46,140 nt of DNA. It comes from Methylobacterium sp. E-066 (GTDB lineage: Bacteria; Pseudomonadota; Alphaproteobacteria; Rhizobiales; Beijerinckiaceae). A program made the position numbers and the translations under genes. The stretch lies in contig NZ_JAKSYO010000107.1 in assembly GCF_022829635.1 (NCBI RefSeq), positions 1 through 46,140 of the forward strand, written 5' to 3'. Shown one piece after another: positions 1 through 10,793 of this stretch. How positions within the stretch are numbered: the first letter of the stretch is position 1; each line of letters starts with the position of its first letter. The notes beneath the pieces are model-generated. The model did not search any database. It saw only the letters and a list, made by a program, of their open reading frames with translations, and was not told the DNA's origin.

Positions 1-186
1 GCGATGATCATTCGTTCCGGTAAGCACTGCAAGCGATCTGCAACTTCTTTCCACACTTCTCGGACATTTGCCTTGTCAGGCTGATCGGAGCGAGACCCAA
101 CCCTTTGAGGGTGTTTGCGGCAGCGGACTGTCCCGCTTGCCCCACGACGCTTGGTTCTTGCAGAGCCCGGTCTGGAAACAACCCCG

Positions 187-297
187 TCATCCCGGGGCCG
201 CGAAGCGGAGCCCGGGATCCAGAAACATCGTGGGGTCAATGACTTGCGCCGTCGGCGGCTCTGGATCCCGGGCTCGCCTACGGCGCCCCGGGATAAC
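187..297. repeat. Long inverted repeat, REP-like (family R1)
   Basis: The left arm (about 187-223) and the right arm (about 260-297) are near-perfect reverse complements. Both contain the core ATCCCGGG and GGATCCAGA. The arms are about 37 bases and the loop about 36. Each arm is itself partly palindromic (CCCGGG at both ends), so the whole can fold as a cruciform. Elements of this look are common between genes in Methylobacterium and relatives. It is a non-coding repeat and not part of a gene. Confidence 0.75.
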
Positions 298-670
298 AGG
301 GTGGAGGCTGATGCCTCCGTGGAAATCCGGGTTTCGTGAAACAGGAGCATCCCCTTTGAGCGATCCCGCTTTCACCTCCGTGCCGTCCCTGCCACGCTTC
401 CCTTGGCGAGGTTCGCGGGCGGGCCATCGGACCTGCGCTGCGATCCGAGCCGATTGATACCGTTGGGACAATCCAGAACCATGGGCCAATCCGAACACCT
501 TGAAAGGGCTGGGAGCGAGAACCTCATGCTAGCCGTCCCGTGCTGAGACGAACTCAGAACGGTCGAGCCTGTGCGCTGGTCGGGGCCAGTCTCGTATGAG
601 AACCTACATTCCTATGACGGCGGCCGAGCGCAGTGATGCTCGGTCGCCGACACGACAAACCCGATCGACC

Positions 671-699
671 TTGCGCTCGCGACCGACCGCGGCTATCTA
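671..699 (+). promoter_or_regulatory. Candidate sigma-70 promoter ahead of the rimP operon
   Basis: TTGCGC (671-676) and TATCTA (694-699) are 17 bases apart, an acceptable -35/-10 pair for a high-GC alphaproteobacterium. Transcription would start near 706, upstream of the terminator at 742-773, so a short leader RNA would be made before rimP. The call rests on two hexamers only. Confidence 0.35.
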
Positions 700-741
700 T
701 CGCTCAACAGTTCTGATGGCAGTCGAGAGGCTGCGGTTCGG

Positions 742-773
742 GAGTGGGCCCCACCGGGTCCGCTCTTTTTTTT
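742..773 (+). terminator. Intrinsic terminator / possible attenuator upstream of rimP
   Basis: A 10-base-pair stem (742-751 with 756-765, two G-U pairs) closes on the four-base loop CACC and is followed by eight T (766-773). This is a textbook rho-independent terminator. It lies 81 bases before the rimP start, with no gene recognised upstream. It could end a short leader or small RNA started near 706, or act as an attenuator of the rimP-nusA-infB operon. Confidence 0.75.
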
Positions 774-854
774 CGCCGCGTCAGGTTTGGCCGCGCGAGA
801 CCGCACGCCGAGGCGTGCCGCCCAGGACGCCGCGAAGGTTTTACGCCCCCATCC

Positions 855-1625
855 ATGTCGTCCGAGATCGAAGCGGATCTGTCCGAGAAGCGCCTGGTCC
901 GAGAGACCGGTGTCGCCGCCCGCGTGGTGCAGGTGATCGAGGGGCCGGTCCAGGGCCTCGGCTTCCGGCTGGTCCGGGTGAAGGTCACCAACACCAACGG
1001 CTGCACCGTCCAGATCATGGCGGAGCGGCCGGACGGCACGTTCTCGATCGACGACTGCGAGGCGGTCAGCCGGGCGATCTCGCCGGTCCTCGACGTGGAT
1101 GATCCGGTGGGCACCGCCTACAACCTGGAGATCTCCTCCCCGGGGATCGACCGGCCGCTGGTGCGGGTCTCGGACTTCGCCCGCTGGGCCGGCTACGAGG
1201 CCAAGGTCGAGCTGAGCCCGCCGCTCGACGGCCGCAAGCGGTTTCGCGGGGTCCTGGGCGCTCCGGATGCCGAGAAGCTGACCGTCCCGATCGATCTGCC
1301 CGACGTGAAGGAAGGGCTGCCGAGCCGGGTCGATCTGCCGCTGCGGGATCTGGCCGAGGCGCATCTCGTCCTCACCGACGAGCTGATCCGCGAGTCCCTG
1401 CGCCGCGGCGGCCCGCCGGCCGACGATGCGGACGCGCTCGACGAGGACGACGAAGCCGAGGACGACGCACCGGCTCGCCCCGCGCCGAAGCCGCAGGGTC
1501 CGAAGGTCAAGGCTTCCAAGGCCGACCCGAAGGCCCCGAAAGAGAAGAAACCGCCGCGTACCGGTCCCAAGAAGCCGGTCGTGTCCAAGGCGTCCCGGCT
1601 CAAGAGCCGCGACGACCTGCATTGA
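855..1625 (+). CDS. rimP: Ribosome maturation factor RimP
   Basis: RimP binds the 30S subunit late in assembly, next to protein S12, and is needed for 16S rRNA maturation. The 256-residue product has the RimP N-terminal fold with the conserved strand [16 protein letters not shown] segment (here [12 protein letters not shown], about residues 91-102), then the SH3-like C-terminal domain. It ends in a long acidic then Lys/Pro-rich tail (about 190-256), common in alphaproteobacterial RimP. The frame is open further upstream to 744, but that part crosses a terminator and is not RimP-like, so the ATG at 855 is chosen. It is the first gene of the conserved rimP-nusA-ylxR-infB cluster; nusA follows after 76 bases. 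Confidence 0.95.
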   Translation: MSSEIEADLSEKRLVRETGVAARVVQVIEGPVQGLGFRLVRVKVTNTNGCTVQIMAERPDGTFSIDDCEAVSRAISPVLDVDDPVGTAYNLEISSPGIDRPLVRVSDFARWAGYEAKVELSPPLDGRKRFRGVLGAPDAEKLTVPIDLPDVKEGLPSRVDLPLRDLAEAHLVLTDELIRESLRRGGPPADDADALDEDDEAEDDAPARPAPKPQGPKVKASKADPKAPKEKKPPRTGPKKPVVSKASRLKSRDDLH

Positions 1626-1701
1626 AGTGAATTGAGATTCGGGCTCGGCCGCCCTCGGGCGCCCGGCACGAAGACTTGACGGAAGAGAAGGACCGACACC
1701 G

Positions 1702-3336
1702 ATGGCCGTCGTCAGCGCCAACAGGCTCGAACTCCTCCAGATCGCCGACGCGGTCGCCCGCGAGAAGGTGATCGACCGCTCCATCGTGATCGACGCGATG
1801 GAGGAGGCGATCGCCAAGGCGGCGCGCTCCCGCTACGGCGCGGAGACCGACGTTCACGCCGAGATCGACAACAAGACCGGGGCCCTGCGCCTGTCGCGCC
1901 ACCTGCTGGTGGTCGATCAGGTGGAGAACGACGCCCGCGAGATCACCTTGGACCAGGCCCGCCGCTACAACCCGGGCGCGCTCGTCGGCGACGTGATCTC
2001 CGACACCCTGCCGCCGTTCGATTTCGGCCGCGTCGCCGCCCAGTCGGCCAAGCAGGTCATCGTCCAGAAGGTGCGCGACGCCGAGCGCGCTCGCCAGTTC
2101 GACGAGTACAAGGACCGCATCGGCGAGATCCTCAACGGCATCGTCAAGCGGGTCGAGTACGGCAACGTCATCGTCGACCTGGGTCGGGGCGAGGGCATCG
2201 TCCGCCGGGACGAGATGATCCCGCGCGAGACCTTCCGGCCCGGCGACCGGATCCGCTCCTACCTGTTCGACGTGCGCTCGGAAGTGCGCGGGCCGCAGAT
2301 CTTCCTGTCGCGCTCGCACCCGCAATTCATGGCCAAGCTGTTCGGCCAGGAAGTGCCCGAGATCTACGACGGCATCGTCGAGGTGAAGGCGGTGGCCCGC
2401 GATCCGGGCTCCCGCGCCAAGATCGCGGTGATTTCTCGCGACGGCAGCATCGACCCGGTCGGTGCGTGCGTGGGCATGCGCGGATCCCGGGTGCAGGCTG
2501 TCGTGGGTGAGCTGCAGGGAGAAAAAATCGACATCATCCCGTGGTCCGAGGATGAGGCGACGTTCATCGTCAACGCCCTCCAGCCCGCCGAGGTCGTCAA
2601 GGTCGTGCTCGACGAGGAGGCCGACCGCATCGAGGTGGTGGTGCCGGACGACCAGCTGTCGCTGGCCATCGGCCGCCGCGGCCAGAACGTGCGCCTCGCC
2701 TCGCAGCTCACCGGCTGGGACATCGACATCCTGACCGAGGCCGAGGAATCCGAGCGGCGCCAGAAGGAGTTCGCCGAGCGGACCCAGGTGTTCATGGAGG
2801 CGCTCGACGTCGACGAGACCGTCGGCCAGTTGCTGGCGGCCGAAGGGTTTCGCAATGTCGAGGAGATCGCCTACGTCGACATCCAGGAGCTGTCCGGCAT
2901 CCAGGGTCTCGACGAGGAGACCGGCGCCGAGATCCAGGCCCGCGCCCAGGATCACCTCGCCCGGATCGAGCAGGAGCACGATACCCGCCGCACTGAACTC
3001 GGCGTCGCCGACGAGCTGCGCGAGATCGAGGGCATCACCACGCCCATGATGGTCGCGCTCGGCGAGAACGACGTGAAGACCATCGAGGATTTGGCCGGCT
3101 GCGCCACGGACGACCTCGTCGGCTACACCGAGGGCCGCGGCCCCGATGCCGTGCGCCATGCCGGTTACCTGGATGGCTTCGAGCTGTCCCGCACCGAGGC
3201 CGAGGGCCTGATCATGGCCGCCCGCCTCAAGGCCGGATGGATCGAGGCTTTGCCCGAGCCGGAGACCGAGGAGGGCGCGGACGCTGCCGAGGGCGAGGAG
3301 ACGCCTGAGACCGCCGCCACCCCGGCCGAGGCCTGA
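1702..3336 (+). CDS. nusA: Transcription termination/antitermination factor NusA
   Basis: NusA binds RNA polymerase and nascent RNA, and controls pausing, intrinsic termination and antitermination of rRNA. The 544-residue product has, in order, the N-terminal polymerase-binding domain (1-about 130), an S1 domain (about 135-200), two KH domains ([11 protein letters not shown] near 253 and AIGRRGQNV near 321), and two helix-hairpin-helix AR-type repeats (about 360-505). It ends in a short Glu/Ala-rich tail. A purine-rich ribosome-binding site (AGAGAAGGA) precedes the ATG. It is second in the operon, after rimP and 24 bases before ylxR. Length and domains are normal for alphaproteobacteria. Confidence 0.97.
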   Translation: MAVVSANRLELLQIADAVAREKVIDRSIVIDAMEEAIAKAARSRYGAETDVHAEIDNKTGALRLSRHLLVVDQVENDAREITLDQARRYNPGALVGDVISDTLPPFDFGRVAAQSAKQVIVQKVRDAERARQFDEYKDRIGEILNGIVKRVEYGNVIVDLGRGEGIVRRDEMIPRETFRPGDRIRSYLFDVRSEVRGPQIFLSRSHPQFMAKLFGQEVPEIYDGIVEVKAVARDPGSRAKIAVISRDGSIDPVGACVGMRGSRVQAVVGELQGEKIDIIPWSEDEATFIVNALQPAEVVKVVLDEEADRIEVVVPDDQLSLAIGRRGQNVRLASQLTGWDIDILTEAEESERRQKEFAERTQVFMEALDVDETVGQLLAAEGFRNVEEIAYVDIQELSGIQGLDEETGAEIQARAQDHLARIEQEHDTRRTELGVADELREIEGITTPMMVALGENDVKTIEDLAGCATDDLVGYTEGRGPDAVRHAGYLDGFELSRTEAEGLIMAARLKAGWIEALPEPETEEGADAAEGEETPETAATPAEA

Positions 3337-3360
3337 GCGGAGGCTGCGGCGGACGCGCTT

Positions 3361-4095
3361 ATGGCCGAGGTCGACACGACCCTACCCGACGAGGGGCAGG
3401 ATCCGGGACTCGATCCCGGGGGGCTCGATAGCGGCCCCGGCCGGCGCGTGCCGCAGCGCACCTGCATCGTCACGCGCGTCGTCCAGCCGCCCGAGGCGAT
3501 GATCCGGTTCGTGCGCGGCCCGGACGGCGCCGTGGTACCGGACCTGCGCGCCAAGCTCCCCGGGCGGGGCGCCTGGATCAGCGCGCGGCGCGAGGCCGTC
3601 GCGACGGCGGTCCGAAAAAACCTGTTCCCGCGGGCGTTCAAGGGACCGGCCCAGGCCGGCCCCGACCTGCCCGACCGGATCGTTACAGGCCTGCGCGAGG
3701 ATCTGCGGCAGGCAATCGCCATGGCCAACAAGGCGGGATGCGTGGTCGCAGGCTTCTCGAAGGTCGAGGCGGCGATCGGCGGCCAGCCCGGCGCGGTGGC
3801 CCTGATCCATGCCGCCGAAGCCAGTCCGGACGGCCGACGCAAGATCGCTTCGGCCTTGTACCGACGGCATGGTGAAGCCATGTCAAGGATACCGATCATC
3901 GACGACCTGTCCGAAGATGAATTGGACATGGCCTTAGGTCGGGATCATGTGATACACGCTGCGCTCGTCGCAGGAGCCGGAGCTGCCGGCTGCCTGTCGC
4001 GTTGGCGTCGGCTACGCTCCTTCGAGGGCGCCGCCGCGGCGACCGAGGAGCCCGGTCCAGCCCGAATCGGCGGGATCGACGAAGCCTCACGTTGA
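3361..4095 (+). CDS. ylxR: YlxR-type RNA-binding protein with L7Ae-like C-terminal domain (DUF448)
   Basis: The 244-residue product begins with a DUF448/YlxR domain (about 28-105), including the family signatures RTCIVTR and GRGAWIS. An L7Ae/L30e-like segment follows (about 110-180). The fusion is normal in alphaproteobacteria; in Firmicutes the two halves are separate genes (ylxR and ylxQ). YlxR is nucleic-acid binding and in some bacteria is reported to modulate RNase P. The place between nusA and infB is the conserved one. The last 60 residues resemble no domain I know. Function here is inferred from family and context. Confidence 0.9.
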   Translation: MAEVDTTLPDEGQDPGLDPGGLDSGPGRRVPQRTCIVTRVVQPPEAMIRFVRGPDGAVVPDLRAKLPGRGAWISARREAVATAVRKNLFPRAFKGPAQAGPDLPDRIVTGLREDLRQAIAMANKAGCVVAGFSKVEAAIGGQPGAVALIHAAEASPDGRRKIASALYRRHGEAMSRIPIIDDLSEDELDMALGRDHVIHAALVAGAGAAGCLSRWRRLRSFEGAAAATEEPGPARIGGIDEASR

Positions 4096-4174
4096 CGACG
4101 CACCAGGACGAATTTGGCTGGCGCCACCGGGCGTCGGTTCACGGGACGATGGAAACCCTCAGGGTTCAGGCTGA

Positions 4175-7147
<2,973 letters not shown>

Positions 7148-7169
7148 GAGCCCGGACTCGTCCGGACAG

Positions 7170-7206
7170 GGCGGTCGCGGCGTCAGCCGCGGCCGTCTTT
7201 TCTTTT
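7170..7206 (+). terminator. Intrinsic terminator between infB and rbfA
   Basis: A 12-base-pair GC-rich stem (7170-7181 with 7186-7197, two G-U pairs) closes on loop GTCA and runs into TTTTCTTTT. It lies 22 bases after the infB stop. It suggests that the rimP-infB transcript mostly ends here and that rbfA-truB depends on read-through or its own promoter. Confidence 0.85.
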
Positions 7207-7283
7207 GGGTGCATCGCTTTATTCCCGCACCTCTCTCCGCTTGGACGTGAACCGGCCGCCTTGCGCTGCCGGCCCGAGACAGA

Positions 7284-7727
7284 ATGGCCCAGAAACCAAC
7301 CTCCACCGGCCCCTCGCAGCGCCAGCAGCGCGTGGCCGAACTCGTGCGCCACGCCCTCGCGGAGGTGCTCCAGCGCGGCGACATCCAGGATCCGGTGCTC
7401 AACACGCATGTCGTGACGGTGCCGGAGGTGCGGATGTCGCCGGACCTGAAGCTCGCCACCGCCTACGTGATGCCCCTGGGGGGCATGGACGAGGCGCCGG
7501 TGATCGCCGCCCTGGACCGCCACCGCAAGGTGCTGCGCCAGGAGGTGGCGCGGCGCGTCAATCTCAAATTCGCGCCCGAACTGCGCTTTCTCCGCGACGA
7601 GACCTTCGACGAGGCAGCGCGCATCGACAAGCTGCTCCGGGACGAGCGGGTGAAGCGCGACCTCGTCGCCGAGCGGGACGGCGCGGCGGGCGAGGGCGAC
7701 GAACCGGAGACCGGGCCGGGGCATTGA
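7284..7727 (+). CDS. rbfA: 30S ribosome-binding factor RbfA
   Basis: RbfA binds the 30S subunit near the 5' helix of 16S rRNA and acts late in its maturation, in the cold especially. The 147-residue product has the single KH-like RbfA domain (about 12-125). Typical family segments are the N-terminal [18 protein letters not shown] helix and [20 protein letters not shown] short acidic tail follows. It sits after the infB terminator and 54 bases before truB, as in many alphaproteobacteria. Confidence 0.95.
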   Translation: MAQKPTSTGPSQRQQRVAELVRHALAEVLQRGDIQDPVLNTHVVTVPEVRMSPDLKLATAYVMPLGGMDEAPVIAALDRHRKVLRQEVARRVNLKFAPELRFLRDETFDEAARIDKLLRDERVKRDLVAERDGAAGEGDEPETGPGH

Positions 7728-7781
7728 TCCCCGTTACCGGACAGACAGACACGGGGCAACGACCCCGGGGGATACGAGGAC

Positions 7782-8810
7782 ATGACGGTTTCCATGGAAG
7801 ATCTTCCGCCGGCCGAGCGCACGGCTTCCGGTCCCGGCGCCGAGCGCCGGGGCCCGGAGGAGCGCCGCCCGCAACGCGGACCGCGGCCCGACCGGCCCAA
7901 GCGCCGGGACGTGTCGGGCTGGGTCATCCTCGACAAGCCTGTCGGCATGACCTCGACCCATGCGGTCGCGGTGGTGAAGCGCGCCTTCAACGCCAAGAAG
8001 GCCGGCCATGCCGGCACCCTCGACCCGCTGGCCTCGGGGATCCTGCCGATCGCGCTGGGTGAGGCGACCAAGACCGTCCCGTTCGTCATGGACGGCCGCA
8101 AGGCCTACCGGTTCACCGTGCAATGGGGTGTCGAGACCGACACCGACGACGCCGAAGGCCGCGCCGTCGCCACCAGCGACGCCCGTCCGGAGCGCGCGGC
8201 CGTCGAGGCGGCGCTGCCGGCCTTCGTGGGCGCGATCGAGCAGGTGCCGCCGCGCTATTCCGCCATCAAGATCCAGGGCGAGCGCGCCTACGATCTGGCC
8301 CGCGAGGGCGAGATCGTCGAGCTGGTGGCCCGACCGGTGCAGATCGACCGGCTCACGGTGGTCGAGCATGACGGCGAGCGGACCGTGATCGAGGCCGAGT
8401 GCGGTAAGGGCACCTATGTCCGCGCCCTGGCGCGCGACCTCGGCCGCGTGCTCGGCTGCTACGGCCATGTCTCGGCCCTGCGCCGCACCCGGGTCGGCCC
8501 GTTCTCGGAAGCCGAATCCTGCGCCGCCGCCGGCCTGACCGAGGGCGGCCCGGAAGCCGCGCTCGCGCATCTGCGGCCGGTGGAGACCGCCCTCGACGCG
8601 ATCCCCGAGGTCACGGTCTCCCGCGACCTGGGCCTGCGCCTGATGCGCGGCCAGTCGGTGATCCTGCGCGGCCGGGACGCCCCCGTGGAGGGCAAGGCCT
8701 TCGCGACCTGCGGCGGCATCCTGGTCGCGGTCGGCGACGTCGAGCGCGGCGAGCTGGTGCCGCACCGGGTCTTTCACCTCGGCGGCACCGCGCCGGTGCG
8801 GAACGCCTGA
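7782..8810 (+). CDS. truB: tRNA pseudouridine(55) synthase TruB
   Basis: TruB converts U55 in the T-loop of tRNAs to pseudouridine. The 342-residue product has a 40-residue Arg/Pro-rich N-terminal extension, then the TruB catalytic domain. The motif GHAGTLDPLASG (75-86) carries the catalytic aspartate D81. The KGTYVRALARDLG segment near 210 and a C-terminal PUA-like part follow. It is in the rbfA-truB order. The rpsO-pnp pair that often follows truB is not present in this window. Confidence 0.95.
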   Translation: MTVSMEDLPPAERTASGPGAERRGPEERRPQRGPRPDRPKRRDVSGWVILDKPVGMTSTHAVAVVKRAFNAKKAGHAGTLDPLASGILPIALGEATKTVPFVMDGRKAYRFTVQWGVETDTDDAEGRAVATSDARPERAAVEAALPAFVGAIEQVPPRYSAIKIQGERAYDLAREGEIVELVARPVQIDRLTVVEHDGERTVIEAECGKGTYVRALARDLGRVLGCYGHVSALRRTRVGPFSEAESCAAAGLTEGGPEAALAHLRPVETALDAIPEVTVSRDLGLRLMRGQSVILRGRDAPVEGKAFATCGGILVAVGDVERGELVPHRVFHLGGTAPVRNA

Positions 8811-8977
8811 GCCGACCACCCCGCGCCGACGCTGGGATGGTCACCCTCTCAGGATGAAGCGCGGGTCCCGGTGCGGGCTACGATGTTCACACATCGCTGC
8901 CGGATGGGAGCAAAGGCCGGACTCAAGCGCGTCTCCCTCCCCCGCACGGGCTATCGGGTTCCCACATCCCCGGATGT

Positions 8978-9026
8978 GGCGCGGGTCCCCTCTCCCGTGC
9001 GGGAGAGGGACAGGGTGAGGGATGCG
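8978..9026 (+). repeat. Palindromic repeat R2, copy 1
   Basis: The core is the palindrome CTCTCCCGTGCGGGAGAG, followed by GACAGGGTGAGGGATGCG. A 49-base stretch matches 46090-46138 with one mismatch by eye (G at 8983, A at 46095). Here it is intergenic. Confidence 0.85.
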
Positions 9027-9044
9027 CGTTTTCCGGAAAGACCT

Positions 9045-9086
9045 GGTCCCTCACCCCAACCCTCTCCCGCACGGGAGAGGGAGCGC
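9045..9086 (-). repeat. Palindromic repeat R2, copy 2 (inverted)
   Basis: This is the same element on the opposite strand: TCCCTCACCCC, a three-base variation, then CCCTCTCCCGCACGGGAGAGGG. Together with copy 1 it forms a head-to-head pair 18 bases apart that could fold into one long hairpin. Confidence 0.75.
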
Positions 9087-9289
9087 GTGGCGGCTTTCGC
9101 AAGCCGATGTGTGAATATCCTCCCCCGCAGAGGGGGGAGGGAAGGCGCCGGTCTGCTGCGATATGACTTCTGTTGCCACCAAGAACCAGCCGGACCGCCA
9201 CGTCCACGCCGCAACCTGAGGCGCGTGGGCGCAGGCGGAACGAACCTCAGCGATCGGACTTTGGCCCCGGCAACGGACCCGGGGCTACG

Positions 9290-10684
9290 ATGGACGAGCA
9301 GACCTGCGATGTGGCGGTGATCGGGGCCGGGACTGCCGGTCTCGCCGCCTATCGGGCCGCCACCGAGGCCGGCGCCCGTGCCGTCCTGATCGAGCGCGGC
9401 CCGGGGGGCACGACCTGCGCCCGGGTCGGCTGCATGCCCTCGAAGCTGCTGATCGCGGCGGCCAAGGCCGCCCATGCGGCGCGCAACATCGATCTGTTCG
9501 GCATCCGGGTTGCCGGGGTCGCGGTGGATGGGCGCGCGGTGCTCGAACGCGTCCGCGCCGAGCGGGACCGGTTCGTCGGCAGCGTTCTCGATGGGGTCGA
9601 CGCGCTGCCCGAGGCGGCGCGCATCGCCGGCAGCGCCCGCTTCCACGATCGCACCAGCCTCATTGTCGGGGACCACACCCGCATCGCCTTCCGCGCCGCC
9701 GTGATCGCCACCGGTTCGAGCCCGACCGTTCCAAAGCCTCTCCGCGGGCTCGGCGATCGCCTTCTGACCACCGACACCCTGTTCGAGATTCCCGAGCTCC
9801 CGGACTCGCTGGCGGTTCTCGGCGCCGGCGCGGTCGGGGTCGAGATCGCCCAGGCGATGACCCGCCTCGGCGTCCGCGTGACGGTGATCGATGCCGGGAA
9901 CACGGTCGCCGGGCTGTCCGAGCCGGATCTCGCCCGGCAGGCCGCCGCGATCTTTGGGGCGGAGCTGGACCTGCATCTCGGAGCGACGCTCGAATCCGCC
10001 ACGTGCGACGGCGGCGACGTCTGCCTGTCCTGGACCAACCGGGACGGGCGCAGGCGGGAGACGCGGGCCGAAACGGTGCTTGCCGCCACCGGCCGCGCCC
10101 CGAACCTGAACGACCTCGGGCTGGCCGCCGCAAGCCTTCACCTCGGCGAGGACGGCGTCCCGGAATTCGACCGGCGCAGCCTCGTCTGCGTGGGTGCCCC
10201 GATCCTGATCGCCGGCGACGCCGATGCCTGGCGGCCCGTGCTGCACGAGGCCAGCCGCCAGGGTGGGATCGCCGGGGCGAACGCGGCGGCGCTGGCGGCC
10301 GGGCGCGATGTCGCGAACCCGGAACCGTGGACGCGCCTCGCCATGGTGTTCACCGATCCGCAGGTCGCGGTGATCGGCGCACCCTACGACCCCGACGCCG
10401 CCGGCCGCGTGACCGGCGCCGTCGACTTCTCCGATCAGGGCCGCGCCCGGGTCGACGGCGAGAATCGTGGCGGTCTCCGGATCTGGGCCGACCGGCAGGG
10501 CACGCTCCTCGGCGCCGAGATGCTCGGGCCCGCCGTCGAGCATCTGGCACATCTGCTGACCCACGCGATCGGCGACGGGAAGACGGCACAGGTTGTCGAG
10601 GACCAACCCATATACCACCCCACAGTTGAGGAGGGGTTTTCAACCGCTCTGTCTGAAATCACACATAAGATTTGTCTGTCTTAA
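9290..10684 (+). CDS. Dihydrolipoyl dehydrogenase-like pyridine nucleotide-disulfide oxidoreductase
   Basis: The 464-residue flavoprotein has the N-terminal FAD motif VIGAGTAG (about 9-16). The redox-active disulfide motif is CARVGC, followed by MPSK. A second GxGxxG NAD-binding motif (VLGAGAVGVEIA) lies mid-protein. At the C-terminus, YHPTVEEGF carries the His-Glu pair that identifies the E3/lipoyl dehydrogenase branch. The start is the ATG at 9290; upstream codons fall in the repeat spacer and are not family-like. No E1, E2 or glycine-cleavage gene is nearby, so its partner is unknown. It could serve a free-standing role, such as a soluble transhydrogenase-like or mercuric-reductase-like one, but the E3 family assignment is sound. 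Confidence 0.85.
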   Translation: MDEQTCDVAVIGAGTAGLAAYRAATEAGARAVLIERGPGGTTCARVGCMPSKLLIAAAKAAHAARNIDLFGIRVAGVAVDGRAVLERVRAERDRFVGSVLDGVDALPEAARIAGSARFHDRTSLIVGDHTRIAFRAAVIATGSSPTVPKPLRGLGDRLLTTDTLFEIPELPDSLAVLGAGAVGVEIAQAMTRLGVRVTVIDAGNTVAGLSEPDLARQAAAIFGAELDLHLGATLESATCDGGDVCLSWTNRDGRRRETRAETVLAATGRAPNLNDLGLAAASLHLGEDGVPEFDRRSLVCVGAPILIAGDADAWRPVLHEASRQGGIAGANAAALAAGRDVANPEPWTRLAMVFTDPQVAVIGAPYDPDAAGRVTGAVDFSDQGRARVDGENRGGLRIWADRQGTLLGAEMLGPAVEHLAHLLTHAIGDGKTAQVVEDQPIYHPTVEEGFSTALSEITHKICLS

Positions 10685-10755
10685 TCTGCGTCCAACGCCA
10701 TCGTGATTCCGGGTTGATCTTGCCGCAAGCGGAAGCATTGCACTTCGCAACGCCC

Positions 10756-10773
10756 CCAGTCATATCAGACTGG
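10756..10773. promoter_or_regulatory. Inverted repeat upstream of the phytochrome gene
   Basis: CCAGTC and GACTGG are perfect inverted arms separated by ATATCA, 20 bases before the ATG of the phytochrome kinase. It could be an operator or a leader hairpin near the ribosome-binding site. Nothing in the sequence identifies a regulator. Confidence 0.35.
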
Positions 10774-10793
10774 ATGAGCGGGGTTCTTTTCTG

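Larger units (their letters stand above)
1..741. other. Gene-free leader region before the rimP operon
   Basis: I see no convincing coding region here. The open frames are short, overlap each other on both strands, and have no recognisable protein motif. I looked for tRNA T-arm and anticodon-arm patterns and for SRP or RNase P RNA motifs and found none. What it does hold is a long inverted repeat at 187-297 and, at its right edge, a possible promoter and a strong terminator, listed separately. Confidence 0.6.
8811..9289. other. Repeat-rich spacer after truB
   Basis: No protein-coding gene is convincing in these 479 bases. The region is filled with palindromes: ACATCC/GGATGT at about 8963-8978, two copies of the R2 element in opposite orientation (8978-9026 and 9045-9086), and a C-rich/G-rich hairpin at about 9119-9141. 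The ATG of the next gene lies at 9290. Confidence 0.65.

Noticed and set aside
1..740. Possible tRNA or small stable RNA before rimP
   Set aside because: No T-loop, D-loop or acceptor-stem pattern was found by eye. Only the terminator at 742-773 is clear.
1600..3159. A 519-codon minus-strand frame opposite nusA
   Set aside because: It is an antisense shadow of nusA, with no signature and no ribosome-binding site logic.
8978..9086. CRISPR array
   Set aside because: The repeats are palindromic and inverted, with no regular direct repeats or uniform spacers and no cas genes.
8871..9207. Short open frames in the repeat-rich spacer after truB
   Set aside because: They are made by the R2 palindromes and have no family motifs.
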